From: Microbacterium hibisci | Lineage (GTDB): Bacteria > Actinomycetota > Actinomycetes > Actinomycetales > Microbacteriaceae | Assembly: GCF_015278255.1 (NCBI RefSeq) | Contig: NZ_JADIJC010000005.1 | Location: forward strand, 62,001 to 126,000 | DNA: 64,000 nt | Direction of reading: 5' to 3' | Shown: positions 37,357 to 46,256 of the stretch, piece by piece | How the letters are laid out: each line of letters opens with the position of its first letter | Numbering within the stretch: the stretch's first letter is position 1 | Notes under the pieces: generated by a model | Told to the model about the DNA's origin: nothing | The model's database searches: none | What the model saw: only the letters and a program-made list of their open reading frames with translations | Program-made: the position numbers and the translations under genes

Positions 37357-38382
37357 ATGGGCGGGCAGGTGCTGGGCGGGGGAGTCATCGTTCTCGTCGC
37401 CGTGGTCTTGTGGCTCGTCTACCTCTTGCCGACGTGGCACAGCCGCCGCCAGTTCGACGCCGCCGAGCGCAACGCGGTCCGCCTGAACCAGGCACTGCGC
37501 GTTCTCGCCGAGACGAGCGAGACCCCCGAGGAGGTCCGCCTCGAACTCAACGCGCGCACCGCAGCGGCGCAGCAGCGACTCGCCAAGCGGGCACTGGCCG
37601 AGCGGGAACACGCGGCGCTCGAGGGCGCGCGTCTCGATCTCGAGCGCGCTCGCACCGAGCGCGAGGTGGCAGAGGCGACCGCCCGCGTCGAACGCGAGCG
37701 TGCCCGCACGGATCGGGTCACCGCCGAGGCGGCCGTTCGCGTGGATCTCGAGCGCGCCCGCGCCGCGCGGGCCGCAGCCGAGGCCGCTGCCCGCAGCGAC
37801 CTCGCCGCCGCCCGCGCCCTTCCGGAGGCGCGTCGCGCGCGCGCCCGGCGCCGCTTCCGGCTCCTGTCGACCGTGATCGGCGTGCTCGGCCTCGGGCTGA
37901 CCGCGTGGGGGGTCTTCGAGACGGTCACCACCGGGATGCAGGCGCTCATGTGGGTCGGCGTGGCGATGGTCTCGGCATCCGCCGTCGTTCTCCGTCGCCT
38001 GTCGCGCGTGGCCGCACGGGCCGAGTCGCGGGCGACGGATGCCGCACCCCGCCGTGTCGCCGAAGTCCAGGACGTCACCCTCGAGCCCGAGCAGCGCGCG
38101 TGGGCCCCCCGCGACCTCCCGCGGCCGCTCACCGCCTCGGCGGGCTCCCGCGCGGCCGCCGTGCTCGACGCCGAAGCGGCGCGCGCGGCCCTGCGGCAGG
38201 CGGCCCTGGAGGAGGCCATGCTGGCCCGCACGGCCCCCGAGCCGCCGCCGTCGATCGACGCCGCGCGCACCGCGCGTCCGGTCGCGTCGGAGAGCGATTA
38301 CGCCCGCATGGGGTACGTCGACGACGCCGAGATCGAGGCGCACGTGCGGCAGCTTCTGACCCGCCGCGCGGCCGGTCAATAG
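37357..38382 (+). CDS. membrane protein with long Ala/Arg/Glu coiled coil, unknown function
   Basis: The 341-residue protein has an N-terminal membrane helix (about 8-25), a highly charged coiled coil of Ala, Arg and Glu (about 30-165, full of heptad-like ER-A patterns), two further helices (about 168-188 and 195-213) and a Pro/Ala-rich cytoplasmic tail. TACCGT ends 7 nt before ATG 37357, supporting this start; GTG 37348 is possible. Proteins of this shape next to galU are common in Microbacteriaceae, but I do not recognise a function; an envelope role is a guess. Confidence 0.78.
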   Translation: MGGQVLGGGVIVLVAVVLWLVYLLPTWHSRRQFDAAERNAVRLNQALRVLAETSETPEEVRLELNARTAAAQQRLAKRALAEREHAALEGARLDLERARTEREVAEATARVERERARTDRVTAEAAVRVDLERARAARAAAEAAARSDLAAARALPEARRARARRRFRLLSTVIGVLGLGLTAWGVFETVTTGMQALMWVGVAMVSASAVVLRRLSRVAARAESRATDAAPRRVAEVQDVTLEPEQRAWAPRDLPRPLTASAGSRAAAVLDAEAARAALRQAALEEAMLARTAPEPPPSIDAARTARPVASESDYARMGYVDDAEIEAHVRQLLTRRAAGQ

Positions 38383-38448
38383 CGCCCGCGACGGGGTCCC
38401 GGCGATTCGGAGCGACTGTCGAACCGTGATAGTGTTTTCGAGGTTCAC

Positions 38449-38521
38449 GGGCCTGTAGCGCAGTTGGTAGCGCGCCTCGTTCGCATCGAGGAGGTCAGGG
38501 GTTCGATTCCCCTCAGGTCCA
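38449..38521 (+). tRNA. tRNA-Ala (anticodon CGC)
   Basis: The 73-nt cloverleaf has acceptor GGGCCTG/CAGGTCC, D arm GCGC...GCGC, anticodon stem CCTCG/CGAGG with loop TTCGCAT (CGC), T arm with TTCGATT, and discriminator A. CCA is not encoded. It reads GCG codons. Confidence 0.95.
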
Positions 38522-38526
38522 CCGAA

Positions 38527-38555
38527 GAGAAGCCCCCGCATCGCGGGGGCTTCTC
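38527..38555 (+). terminator. terminator of tRNA-Ala
   Basis: GAGAAGCCCCCGC and its perfect complement with a 3-nt loop form a 13-bp stem. CGGTTTCTC follows, giving a short U-rich tail. It may also serve the convergent macrodomain gene. Confidence 0.85.
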
Positions 38556-38570
38556 GGTTTCTCGGCCGGC

Positions 38571-39488
38571 TCAGCGGGGCGGCTTCGGGTAGCGCAGGCC
38601 GCTTCCCCAGCCGATCTCCCAGCCGTCGGTGTCGTCGAAGTACTCCGCGAACGCCACCGGCAGATCGTGCTCCGTCTCCGTCGCCGCGAGGAGGCCCGCG
38701 AACCATGCCGCGTAGCCGGGGGCGTCGTTCGTCGCCTCGAGGTGCGGCAGTGCGCCCCTGATCAGCTCGGCCACCTCGTGCGGCGTCGACATCGCGTCGA
38801 CCGTGCCCCCGGCGAACCGGGCTTCGTCGCCCGACGTGTAGTGGATGGGGTGATCGTCGGGGTGGGCGTCGTCGATCAGGACCGCGCGCCAGTAGAGGCC
38901 GGACGGCGCGACGCCCGGCCGGACGCGCAGCGTGTGATACCCGCGGCGGTGCAGTTCGCGCACGCCCTGGAGGATGCGCACGGATGTCGACATCCGCAGC
39001 GCGGACGCGATCTTTCGGTGGGTGGAGTCGTCGCGGGCCACGAGCCGCACCTCTTCGACAGGGGTGGACGTGCGTGCGATCGTGTCGATGGCGACGGTGA
39101 TCGCCTCCTCGCGCGGCCACGCGTACACGCCGGCGCTGATCAGTGGGAAAGCGACACTGCGGGCGCCGAGTTCGCCGGCGACCTCGAGCGAGCGCCGGTA
39201 GCAGGACTCCAGCAGCCCGCGATCGCGCTGCCCTGCGCCGTGGTTGGGTCCGACCGTGTGCACGACCCAGCGCGCTGCCAGGGCGCCGCCGGTGGTCCAG
39301 CCGGCGTCGCCGGTCGCGAGGCCGTTCGGGAAGCGGGCGATGCAGTCGCGCAGGATCTCCGGCCCGCCGGCGCGATGGATCGCGCCGTCGACGCCCCCAC
39401 CGCCCCGCATGGCGTTGTTGGCGGCGTTGACGATCACGTCGGTCGTCTGTGCGGTGATGTCGCCCTGCACGGCGACGAGCGTGGTCAT
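38571..39488 (-). CDS. macrodomain protein fused to an unassigned C-terminal domain
   Basis: The 305-residue protein starts with a macrodomain (about 1-155): VQGDITAQTTDVIVNAANNAMRGGGGVDGAIHRAGG, WVVHTVGPNHGAG, and SVAFPLISAGVYAWP. This is the MacroD-type layout, able to remove ADP-ribose or deacetylate O-acetyl-ADP-ribose. Residues 165-305 form a second domain that I cannot assign: YHTLRVRPGVAPSGLYWRAVLID, HYTSGDEARFAG and an acidic C-terminal EYFDDTDGWEIGWG. The start is ATG 39488. The gene is isolated and runs against tRNA-Ala. Confidence 0.85.
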   Translation of the reverse strand: MTTLVAVQGDITAQTTDVIVNAANNAMRGGGGVDGAIHRAGGPEILRDCIARFPNGLATGDAGWTTGGALAARWVVHTVGPNHGAGQRDRGLLESCYRRSLEVAGELGARSVAFPLISAGVYAWPREEAITVAIDTIARTSTPVEEVRLVARDDSTHRKIASALRMSTSVRILQGVRELHRRGYHTLRVRPGVAPSGLYWRAVLIDDAHPDDHPIHYTSGDEARFAGGTVDAMSTPHEVAELIRGALPHLEATNDAPGYAAWFAGLLAATETEHDLPVAFAEYFDDTDGWEIGWGSGLRYPKPPR

Positions 39489-39538
39489 GGCACCATCCTG
39501 CCTTGGCACGCGGGAGCCCGGCGCCCGGCGCCGCGGGG

Positions 39539-40966
39539 TCAGTCGGGCGTGGCCTCGGCGGCGGCGCGCGCGGCGGCGGGCAGCGCCTCGACGATGCGGC
39601 CGACAGCGGCGTCGTCGTGCGCCGCCGAGACGAACCAGGCCTCGAACACCGACGGCGGCAGCGACACGCCCTGGGCGAGCATCGAGCGGAAGAACGGCGG
39701 ATAGCGGAACGCCTCCTGCGCCTTGACCGTGACGTAGTCGACCGGCGGCGTCTCGGCGAACTGGATCGAGAACAGGTTGCCCGCGCGCTGCACGACGTGG
39801 GTCACGCCGGCTTCGGAGAGGGCGGATGCCGCGGCCTCGGCGATCGTCGCCGCGGCGGCGTCGATGCGGGCGTACGCGGCGGCGTCGAGGTGGTCGAGCG
39901 TCGTGCGTCCGGCCGCGACGGCCAGCGGATTGCCGCTCAGCGTGCCCGCCTGATACACCGGGCCGAGCGGGGCCAGGAGCTCGAGCAGCGCGGCGGAGCC
40001 GCCCAGGGCTGCGAGCGGCAGCCCGCCGCCGACGACCTTGCCGAACGTGACGAGGTCGGGGGAGAAGGGCACCGGGTCGATGCCGTACCAGCCGGCGGGC
40101 CCGACGCGGAAGCCGGTCAGCACCTCGTCGAGGATCAGCAGCGCACCGTGGCCGTGCGCGATGTCGGCGAGCGCAGCGTTGAAGCCGTGCGCGGGCGGCA
40201 CGATGCCCATGTTCGCGGGCGCGGCCTCGACGATGACCGCGGCGATGTCGTCGCCGCGTGCCGCGAACACCTCGCGGACGGCATCGAGGTCGTTGTAGGG
40301 GATGACGAGCGTCTGCGCGGCGATGGGCGCGGGGACGCCGGCCGAACCCGGCATCGCGAGCGTCGCGACGCCCGAGCCCGCCTCTGCCAGCAGGCCGTCG
40401 GAGTGCCCGTGGTAGTGGCCGGCGAACTTCACGACGAGGTCGCGCCCCGTCGCGCCGCGCGCAAGACGGATGGCCGTCATCGTCGCCTCCGTGCCGGTCG
40501 AGACGAGGCGCACGCGCTCCACGGGGTGATCGCCCCCGGTCGTTGAGCGAGCGAAGCGATACGAAACGCTGTCAGCCGACGAGTGCTCGGATGCGCGGGG
40601 CGTTTCGTCTCGCTCGTTCCTCGCTCGCTCAACGGGCGAGGAAGTCGACGGGCGCGTCACGCGCGCGGCGATCAGCTCGGCCAGCTCGGTCTCGCCCGGC
40701 GTGCTCGCACCGAAGCCGAGGCCGTGGGCCGCGGCATCCTGCACCGCCTTCACGACGGCAGGGTGCGCGTGCCCGAGGATCGCGGGGCCCCACGAGCCGA
40801 CGAGGTCGACGTACTCGCGGCCTTCGACGTCGGTGACGTAGGGCCCCGACGCCGACACGAAGAAGCGGGGCGTCTCGTGCACCGACCCGAAGGCGCGCAC
40901 CGGCGAGTTCACGCCGCCCGGCATGGCGCCGCGGGCGCGGGCGAATTCCTGTTCGTTCGTCGTCAT
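39539..40966 (-). CDS. hemL: glutamate-1-semialdehyde 2,1-aminomutase with palindromic-element insertion
   Basis: The 475-residue PLP enzyme (usual length about 430) makes 5-aminolevulinate. It keeps all key parts: [44 protein letters not shown] and the PLP lysine in [13 protein letters not shown]. Between the helix ending ELIAARV and the strand [10 protein letters not shown], where other HemL proteins have only a few residues, lie about 44 extra ones (about 104-147: Ser, Arg, Glu and Thr-rich). They are encoded by an inverted repeat at 40541-40634. The frame stays open throughout. It is the last gene of the haem operon, and its start overlaps the hemB stop (ATGA). Confidence 0.95.
   Translation of the reverse strand: MTTNEQEFARARGAMPGGVNSPVRAFGSVHETPRFFVSASGPYVTDVEGREYVDLVGSWGPAILGHAHPAVVKAVQDAAAHGLGFGASTPGETELAELIAARVTRPSTSSPVERARNERDETPRASEHSSADSVSYRFARSTTGGDHPVERVRLVSTGTEATMTAIRLARGATGRDLVVKFAGHYHGHSDGLLAEAGSGVATLAMPGSAGVPAPIAAQTLVIPYNDLDAVREVFAARGDDIAAVIVEAAPANMGIVPPAHGFNAALADIAHGHGALLILDEVLTGFRVGPAGWYGIDPVPFSPDLVTFGKVVGGGLPLAALGGSAALLELLAPLGPVYQAGTLSGNPLAVAAGRTTLDHLDAAAYARIDAAAATIAEAAASALSEAGVTHVVQRAGNLFSIQFAETPPVDYVTVKAQEAFRYPPFFRSMLAQGVSLPPSVFEAWFVSAAHDDAAVGRIVEALPAAARAAAEATPD
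40541..40634. repeat. 94-nt inverted-repeat element inside hemL
   Basis: A left arm of 29 nt (40541-40569) beginning CGTTGAGCGAGCGA and ending ACGAAACGC matches, with small gaps, the complement of the 35-nt right arm (40600-40634). A 30-nt loop lies between. The arms are the same sequence family as the units of the array at 43613-43985. Confidence 0.88.
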
Positions 40967-41940
40967 CGGATCCACTCCGCAAGCTCCAGGGCCCAGTAGG
41001 TCAGCACGGCGTCCGCGCCGGCGCGGCGGATGCCGATCACCGACTCCTCGATCGCGCGGCGTCGGTCGATCCAGCCGTGGGCCGCAGCGGCCTCGATCAT
41101 GGCGTACTCGCCCGACACCTGGTACGCCCAGACCGGCACGGGGCTCGCGGCCGCGGCGTCGGCCAGCACGTCGAGGTAGCTCATCGCGGGCTTCACCATC
41201 ACGATGTCGGCGCCCTCGGCGAGGTCGAGGTCGAGCTCGCGTGCGCCCTCGCGGCGATTCGCCGGGTCTTGCTGGTACGTGCGACGGTCGCCTTGCAGGG
41301 ACGACTGCACGGCCTCGCGGAACGGTCCGTAGAAGGCCGACGCGTACTTCGCCGCGTACGCCAGGATCGGGGTGTTGCCGAAGCCGGCGACGTCGAGTGC
41401 GTCGCGCACGGCGGCGACCTGGCCGTCCATCATGCCGCTGAGGCCCAGCAGCTGGGAGCCGGCCTCGGCCTGCGCGACGCCCATCTCGCGGTAGCGCTCG
41501 AGCGTGGCGTCGTTGTCGACGTAGCCCTTCGCGTCGAGCACACCGCAGTGGCCGTGGTCGGTGAACTCGTCGAGGCACAGGTCGGTCTGCACGACGAGCG
41601 CGTCGCCGACCTCGGCCGCGGCGATGCGCGTCGCGACGTTCAGGATGCCGTCGGGGTCGGTTGCGCCGGAGCCCACCGCGTCCTTGTGCTCGGGCACGCC
41701 GAACAGCATGATGCCGCCGATGCCGGCGGTCGCGGCATCCGTCACCGCCTTCCTGAGGCTGTCTGTCGAGTGCTGCACGACGCCCGGCATGGACGAGATC
41801 GGCACGGGCTCCGTCGCGCCCTCGCGGACGAACATCGGGAGGACGAGCTCCGCCGGGTGCAGCCGGGTCTCGGCGACGAGCCGGCGCATCGCCGGGCTCT
41901 GTCGCAGGCGGCGGGGGCGGTCGGGTGCGCGGTGAGTCAC
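40963..41940 (-). CDS. hemB: porphobilinogen synthase (delta-aminolevulinic acid dehydratase)
   Basis: The 325-residue protein condenses two 5-aminolevulinate molecules. The Schiff-base lysines are in [14 protein letters not shown] and [12 protein letters not shown]. The metal region reads [18 protein letters not shown], that is Cys-x-Asp with a later Cys, an intermediate form between the zinc type (three Cys) and the magnesium type. The GTG start overlaps the hemC stop (GTGA), and the stop overlaps hemL. Confidence 0.96.
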   Translation of the reverse strand: MTHRAPDRPRRLRQSPAMRRLVAETRLHPAELVLPMFVREGATEPVPISSMPGVVQHSTDSLRKAVTDAATAGIGGIMLFGVPEHKDAVGSGATDPDGILNVATRIAAAEVGDALVVQTDLCLDEFTDHGHCGVLDAKGYVDNDATLERYREMGVAQAEAGSQLLGLSGMMDGQVAAVRDALDVAGFGNTPILAYAAKYASAFYGPFREAVQSSLQGDRRTYQQDPANRREGARELDLDLAEGADIVMVKPAMSYLDVLADAAAASPVPVWAYQVSGEYAMIEAAAAHGWIDRRRAIEESVIGIRRAGADAVLTYWALELAEWIR

Positions 41941-42851
41941 GGGCGTTCTCCGGTCAGGCCGGCCGCGCCGGCATCGATCAGCTCACGGGCGACGTCTGCC
42001 GCGATCTCGCGCGCCGGATCCCCGTCGTCCGGCCAGACACCCGCGTGCGAGGAGGTGAGCTTCGTGGCGCCGTCGAGGCTGTAGACGCTCGCAGAGAGCA
42101 GGAGGAGTCCGGCGTCGACGACGGCGCGCGCGCCGACGGGCGCCGAGCAGCCCGCCTCGAGCAGGGCGAGCACCTCGCGCTCCGCCTCGACGGCGACGCG
42201 CGTCTCGGCGTGGTCGAGCCGGTCGACGAGGTGCTCCTCGCCGCGACGCACCTCGACCGCGAGCGCGCCCTGTCCGGGCGCCGTCGGCCAGCGGTCGGCG
42301 TCGAGGAACTCGGTGACGACGTCGGTGCGGCCGATGCGCGTGAGCCCGGCGGCGGCGAGGATGACGGCATCGAGCTCTCCGCTCGTCACCTTGCCGATGC
42401 GGGTGTCGACGTTGCCGCGGATGTCGACGACCTCGAGCTCGGGCCGACGCGCACGCAGCTGCGCCATGCGGCGAGGCGACCCGGTGCCGACGCGGGCCCC
42501 CGCCGGAAGCTGGTCCAGCGTGAGTCCGTCGCGCGCGATGAGCGCGTCGCGCGCGTCTTCGCGCGCCGGGATCGCCGCGACCACGAGCTGGTCGTGCGGC
42601 GCGGTGGGGAGGTCTTTGAGGGAGTGGACGATGACGTCGCACTGCCCGGCGAGCAGGGCGTCGCGCAGCGCGCCCGTGAAGAGCCCGGTGCCGCCGGCGC
42701 GCGACAGCGGCTCGTTCGAGCGGTCGCCGTCGGTGGTGATCGTGACGAGCTCGGTGGTCACGCCGTACGCGTCGGCGAGGTCGTCGGCGACCATGCCGGT
42801 CTGCGTCAGCGCGAGCGTGCTGCCGCGCGTGCCGATGCGGAGGGTGGTCAC
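41937..42851 (-). CDS. hemC: hydroxymethylbilane synthase
   Basis: The 304-residue protein polymerises porphobilinogen. It has the [12 protein letters not shown] start, [34 protein letters not shown], and the dipyrromethane cofactor cysteine in [10 protein letters not shown]. The GTG start at 42851 overlaps the hemQ stop (GTGA). The longer upstream frame is a shadow of hemQ. No uroporphyrinogen-III synthase gene (hemD) is seen in the window. Confidence 0.96.
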   Translation of the reverse strand: MTTLRIGTRGSTLALTQTGMVADDLADAYGVTTELVTITTDGDRSNEPLSRAGGTGLFTGALRDALLAGQCDVIVHSLKDLPTAPHDQLVVAAIPAREDARDALIARDGLTLDQLPAGARVGTGSPRRMAQLRARRPELEVVDIRGNVDTRIGKVTSGELDAVILAAAGLTRIGRTDVVTEFLDADRWPTAPGQGALAVEVRRGEEHLVDRLDHAETRVAVEAEREVLALLEAGCSAPVGARAVVDAGLLLLSASVYSLDGATKLTSSHAGVWPDDGDPAREIAADVARELIDAGAAGLTGERP

Positions 42852-43531
42852 GCGAGCACCTCGGCGATCTCGTCGAGGCCGATGCGGCGGCCGGTGTAGA
42901 ACGGCACCTCTTCGCGCACGTGGCGACGGGCCTCGGTCTGCCGCAGGTCGCGCATGAGGTCGACGAGCTCGACGAGCTCGGGGGCCTCGAGCGCCAGGAT
43001 CCACTCGTAGTCGCCGAGGGCGAAGGAGGCGACCGTGTTGCTCAGCACGCTGCGGTGCGCGGCGCCCTTGCGGCCGTGGTCCGCGAGCATCTGGCGGCGC
43101 TCGTCGTCGGGAAGGATGTACCAGTCGTACGAGCGCACGAACGGGTAGACCGTGAGCCAGGCCTCGGGATCCTTGTCGCGCATGAACGCCGGCAGGTGGC
43201 TCGCGGTGAACTCCGCGTCGCGGTGCACGCCCATCGCGTTCCAGACCGGCGTGAGCGAGGCGAGCGGCTCCGCGCGGCGCAGCGTGCGCAGCGCCGTCTG
43301 CAGCGCCTCGGGGGCGACGCCCACCCCGGTGAGCCAGATCATCAGGTCGGCGTCCGCGCGAAGACCCGATACGTCGTAGAACCCGCGGACGACGACACCG
43401 GATGCCTCCACCTCGGCGACCGCGGCCGTCAGGTCGCCGGCGGGGGCGGGGCGGGCAGCGTCGCGGCGGAAGACCGCCCACAGGGTGTAGCCGAGGGTTT
43501 CAGTGGGGGAGTTCGCCGCGACGTCGGTCAT
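42848..43531 (-). CDS. hemQ: coproheme decarboxylase (chlorite dismutase family)
   Basis: The 227-residue HemQ/ChdC protein is of the actinobacterial type, with YPFVRSYDWYILPDDERR (catalytic tyrosine region) and MLADHGRKGA (proximal haem histidine). It performs the last step of the coproporphyrin-dependent pathway, turning coprohaem into haem b with peroxide. It is the first gene after the 454-nt repeat-filled gap that splits the hem operon, so it probably has its own promoter: AAAGAT on the minus strand lies 6 nt before the ATG. Confidence 0.94.
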   Translation of the reverse strand: MTDVAANSPTETLGYTLWAVFRRDAARPAPAGDLTAAVAEVEASGVVVRGFYDVSGLRADADLMIWLTGVGVAPEALQTALRTLRRAEPLASLTPVWNAMGVHRDAEFTASHLPAFMRDKDPEAWLTVYPFVRSYDWYILPDDERRQMLADHGRKGAAHRSVLSNTVASFALGDYEWILALEAPELVELVDLMRDLRQTEARRHVREEVPFYTGRRIGLDEIAEVLA

Positions 43532-43985
43532 AGGTCTATCTTTTCACCCCCTGGGTGGGCCGTTTCCGTGAGCGCCGTTTCGAGCCCGTGACCCGACCGT
43601 CGGAAACCTCGGGCGTTTCGTCTGCGCGCGCCAGAGCGCGCTCCGCTCAACGGCCGGTGCGCCGGGTCCCGGCCGTTGAGCGAGAGAGCGGAATGCGTCA
43701 GCGGGCTCCGGGTCCCGGCCGTTGAGCGAGAGAGCGGAATGCGTCAGCGGGCTCCCGGCCCGGTCGTTGAGCGAGCGAGGAACGAGCGAGACGAAACGCC
43801 CCGGACGCGGTCGCGACCCCGGGTCAGCGGGCGAGCGGAATGCGTCAGCGGGCGCCGGGTCCCGGCCGTTGAGCGAGCGAGGAACGAGCGAGACGAAACG
43901 CCCCGGACGCGGTCGCGACCCCCGGCCGTTGAGCGAGCGAGGAACGAGCGAGACGAAACGCCCCGGACGCGGTCGCGACCCCGGC
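43532..43985. repeat. array of GTTGAGCGAGCGAGG-type repeats between hemQ and hemY
   Basis: The gap holds, from left to right: an inverted copy (about 43613-43653), two 46-nt tandem units starting at 43667 and 43713 (with GTTGAGCGAGAGAGCGG), and three 35-nt copies from CGTTGAGCGAGCGAGG to ACGAAACGC at 43765-43799, 43867-43901 and 43927-43961. The last two sit in identical 60-bp tandem units. The first 60 nt (43545-43607) contain another GTTTCCG/CGGAAAC pair. No gene is supported here. There are no unique spacers of constant length, so this is not a CRISPR. Confidence 0.9.
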
Positions 43986-45188
43986 TCAGCGGGCGAGCAG
44001 GTCGGCGGCGGTGCGCTCGGCGTGGGCGATGATCCCGGCGAGACCCGAGCCCGCGACGGTCTCGCCGACCACCACGAGGCCGGAGGGGACGGATGCCGCG
44101 GCCGGCCGCACCCAGGACACGTGCGCCGCGTCCACCACGACCGGCAACGGCGCCCCGAGCAGCGTCTCGGCGTCGGCGACCGCCGCGGCCACCGGGTCCG
44201 CGGGCGTCCGGTCGTAGGAGAGCCGCACCACATGGCGCCCGGCGGCAGCATCGCGGAGCCACTCCCACTTCGCGGTCGCATGGGTGAGCGCGCGGGCGCC
44301 CACCGGTGCCCCGGCGGCGACGAGGAGTCCGGTGCCGCGCGGCGCGGCATCCAACTCCTCCTGCTCCACCACCAGGGTCACGAGGTCGATGCGGCGACCC
44401 GGTGCAGCGGGGGAGGCCACGCCTGGAGCGGCCACGATCACCGTGCCGTCGAGCGCGCCGAGGTCGTCGACGCGCGCGCCGAGGCGGAGGTCGCCGCCAC
44501 GCCGTTCTAAGTCCTCGGCGAGGGCGGGCACCAGCCGGTTGATCCCGCCGCGGATGCCCGCGACCGCCGCGCCCGGCGGTGCCGCCGCGCGGAGCCGGGC
44601 GACCGCTGCGCTCAACGATCCCGCGGTCGCGACGGCATCGGCGAGCCCGGGATGCGCGCGGGCGACGGGGAGCTCGTCGGGGTGCTGCGAGTGCACGCCG
44701 TGCACGACCGGCGCGACGAGGAGGTCGAGCAGGTCGTCGCCCATCCGCTGGCGCACCAGCTCTCCGAGGGTGGCCGGCACCTCGTCGCCGGGGCGCGCGT
44801 CGAGGAGTGCCGCGCGCTCGGCCGCGACCCGTCCCACCACCCGCACGACGTCGTCGGCGAGCGGGTCCGCGGGGATGCCGAGGAGCGCCGTCGCCGGGAG
44901 CGGCACGGCGTCGCCGGTCACCGGCTGCAGCCAGGCCGGTCCCGGGGCCGGTGCGACGATGTCGTCCTGCATGCCCAGCTCGCCGAGCAGGGCCGCGACG
45001 GCGCCGCCGCGGACGGCGAAGCTCTCGGCACCGGCATCCAATCCGATCCCGCCGACCTGATGCCGTGCCACCGTGCCGCCCAGGCGGTCGGATGCCTCGA
45101 ACAGCGTCACCGCGGCGCCCGACGCGGTGAGGCGGCGGGCGATGACGAGCCCCGCCACCCCGCCGCCGACGACGCAGAAGTCAGCCAT
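43986..45188 (-). CDS. hemY: coproporphyrinogen/protoporphyrinogen oxidase (HemY/CgoX type)
   Basis: The 400-residue FAD enzyme starts with the dinucleotide-binding motif [15 protein letters not shown] and ends with the second FAD block [24 protein letters not shown]. It is somewhat short for the family (about 460). In an organism with HemQ it oxidises coproporphyrinogen III to coproporphyrin III. It overlaps the hemE stop by 8 nt. The repeat array follows directly after its stop codon. Confidence 0.92.
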   Translation of the reverse strand: MADFCVVGGGVAGLVIARRLTASGAAVTLFEASDRLGGTVARHQVGGIGLDAGAESFAVRGGAVAALLGELGMQDDIVAPAPGPAWLQPVTGDAVPLPATALLGIPADPLADDVVRVVGRVAAERAALLDARPGDEVPATLGELVRQRMGDDLLDLLVAPVVHGVHSQHPDELPVARAHPGLADAVATAGSLSAAVARLRAAAPPGAAVAGIRGGINRLVPALAEDLERRGGDLRLGARVDDLGALDGTVIVAAPGVASPAAPGRRIDLVTLVVEQEELDAAPRGTGLLVAAGAPVGARALTHATAKWEWLRDAAAGRHVVRLSYDRTPADPVAAAVADAETLLGAPLPVVVDAAHVSWVRPAAASVPSGLVVVGETVAGSGLAGIIAHAERTAADLLAR

Positions 45189-46239
45189 GCGTGTGGACGA
45201 ACTCCACGATGCGGGTCAGGACCGTCGGGTCGGTGTCGGGCGGCACGCCGTGGCCGAGGTTCAGCACGTGGGCGCGGGCGGCGCGGCCGCGCTCGAGCAC
45301 GTCGACGAGGTGGGCCTCGAGCACGGGCCAGGGCGCGCGCAGCAGGGCGGGGTCGATGTTGCCCTGCACCGAGACGTCCGGGCCGAGCCGCCGGACGGCC
45401 TCGTCGAGGGGGAGACGCCAATCCACGCCGACGGTGTCGACGCCGACGTCGCGCATCGCGGCGAGGAGCTCGCCGGTGCCGACGCCGAAGTGCACGAGCG
45501 GCACGTCCAGGTCGCGCACGGCGTCGAGCGCCCGGGTCGAGAACGGCGCAACGTGCTGGGTGTAGTCGGCGAGGCTGAGGGAGCCCGCCCACGAGTCGAA
45601 CAGCTGCCCGGCCGACGCGCCGGCCTCGAGCTGAGCCCGCAGGAACGCGCCGGTGATCTCGGCGCACCAGGTGAGCAGCGCGGCCCAGGTCTCGGGGTCG
45701 GAGTGCATGAGCGCGCGGGTCTTGAGCTGCTCCTTCGACGGGCCGCCCTCGACGAGGTACGACGCCAGCGTGTAGGGCGCGCCGGCGAAGCCGATGAGCG
45801 GCGTCGTGCCGAGGCCCGCCACCGTGAGCGCGACCGCCTCGCGGATGGGGGCGAGCGATGCGGGGTCGAGCGGGGGCAGGGCCGCGACATCCGCCGCCGT
45901 CCGCACGGGGTTCTCGAGCACCGGTCCTCGCCCGGCGACGATGCGCACGTCGACGCCGGCGAGGCGCACCGGGATCACGATGTCGCTGAAGAAGATGCCC
46001 GCGTCGACCCCGTGACGGCGCACCGGCTGCAGGGTGATCTCGCTGGCCAGCTCGGGGTTCAGGCACGCGTCGAGCATGTCGGTGCCGACCCGCAACTCCC
46101 GGTACTCCGGCAGCGAGCGGCCCGCCTGCCGCATGAACCACACGGGCGTGCGCGACGGCCTTTCGCCGCGGTACGCGCGTATCAGCGCGGGCGGATCGTT
46201 TCTCTGGAGAACGGAAGGGTGAGAGTCATGCAAAGACAC
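45181..46239 (-). CDS. hemE: uroporphyrinogen decarboxylase
   Basis: The 352-residue protein has the family signatures [16 protein letters not shown] (substrate-binding arginines), [30 protein letters not shown] and [10 protein letters not shown]. It removes four acetate carboxyls to give coproporphyrinogen III. The GTG start at 46239 lies only 17 nt from the divergent hemA start. TAATCT on the minus strand (46251-46246) is a plausible -10, implying a very short or absent leader. Confidence 0.95.
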   Translation of the reverse strand: MSLHDSHPSVLQRNDPPALIRAYRGERPSRTPVWFMRQAGRSLPEYRELRVGTDMLDACLNPELASEITLQPVRRHGVDAGIFFSDIVIPVRLAGVDVRIVAGRGPVLENPVRTAADVAALPPLDPASLAPIREAVALTVAGLGTTPLIGFAGAPYTLASYLVEGGPSKEQLKTRALMHSDPETWAALLTWCAEITGAFLRAQLEAGASAGQLFDSWAGSLSLADYTQHVAPFSTRALDAVRDLDVPLVHFGVGTGELLAAMRDVGVDTVGVDWRLPLDEAVRRLGPDVSVQGNIDPALLRAPWPVLEAHLVDVLERGRAARAHVLNLGHGVPPDTDPTVLTRIVEFVHTHG

Positions 46240-46256
46240 ACGTTAAGATTAGAGTC
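46240..46256. promoter_or_regulatory. 17-nt bidirectional control region of hemA and hemE
   Basis: TAAGAT (46244-46249, plus strand) ends 7 nt before the hemA GTG, and the overlapping TAATCT (minus strand, 46251-46246) points to hemE. Both start codons are GTG and neither has a ribosome site, so both mRNAs are probably leaderless and their -35 regions lie inside the opposite gene. Confidence 0.6.

Noticed and set aside
40526..40657. Intein or frameshifted pseudogene in hemL
   Set aside because: The insert is only about 44 residues, has no intein splicing motifs, and the frame and all catalytic motifs continue after it.
43532..43985. CRISPR array between hemQ and hemY
   Set aside because: Repeats differ in length, some are adjacent or inverted, there are no unique spacers of equal size and no cas genes.
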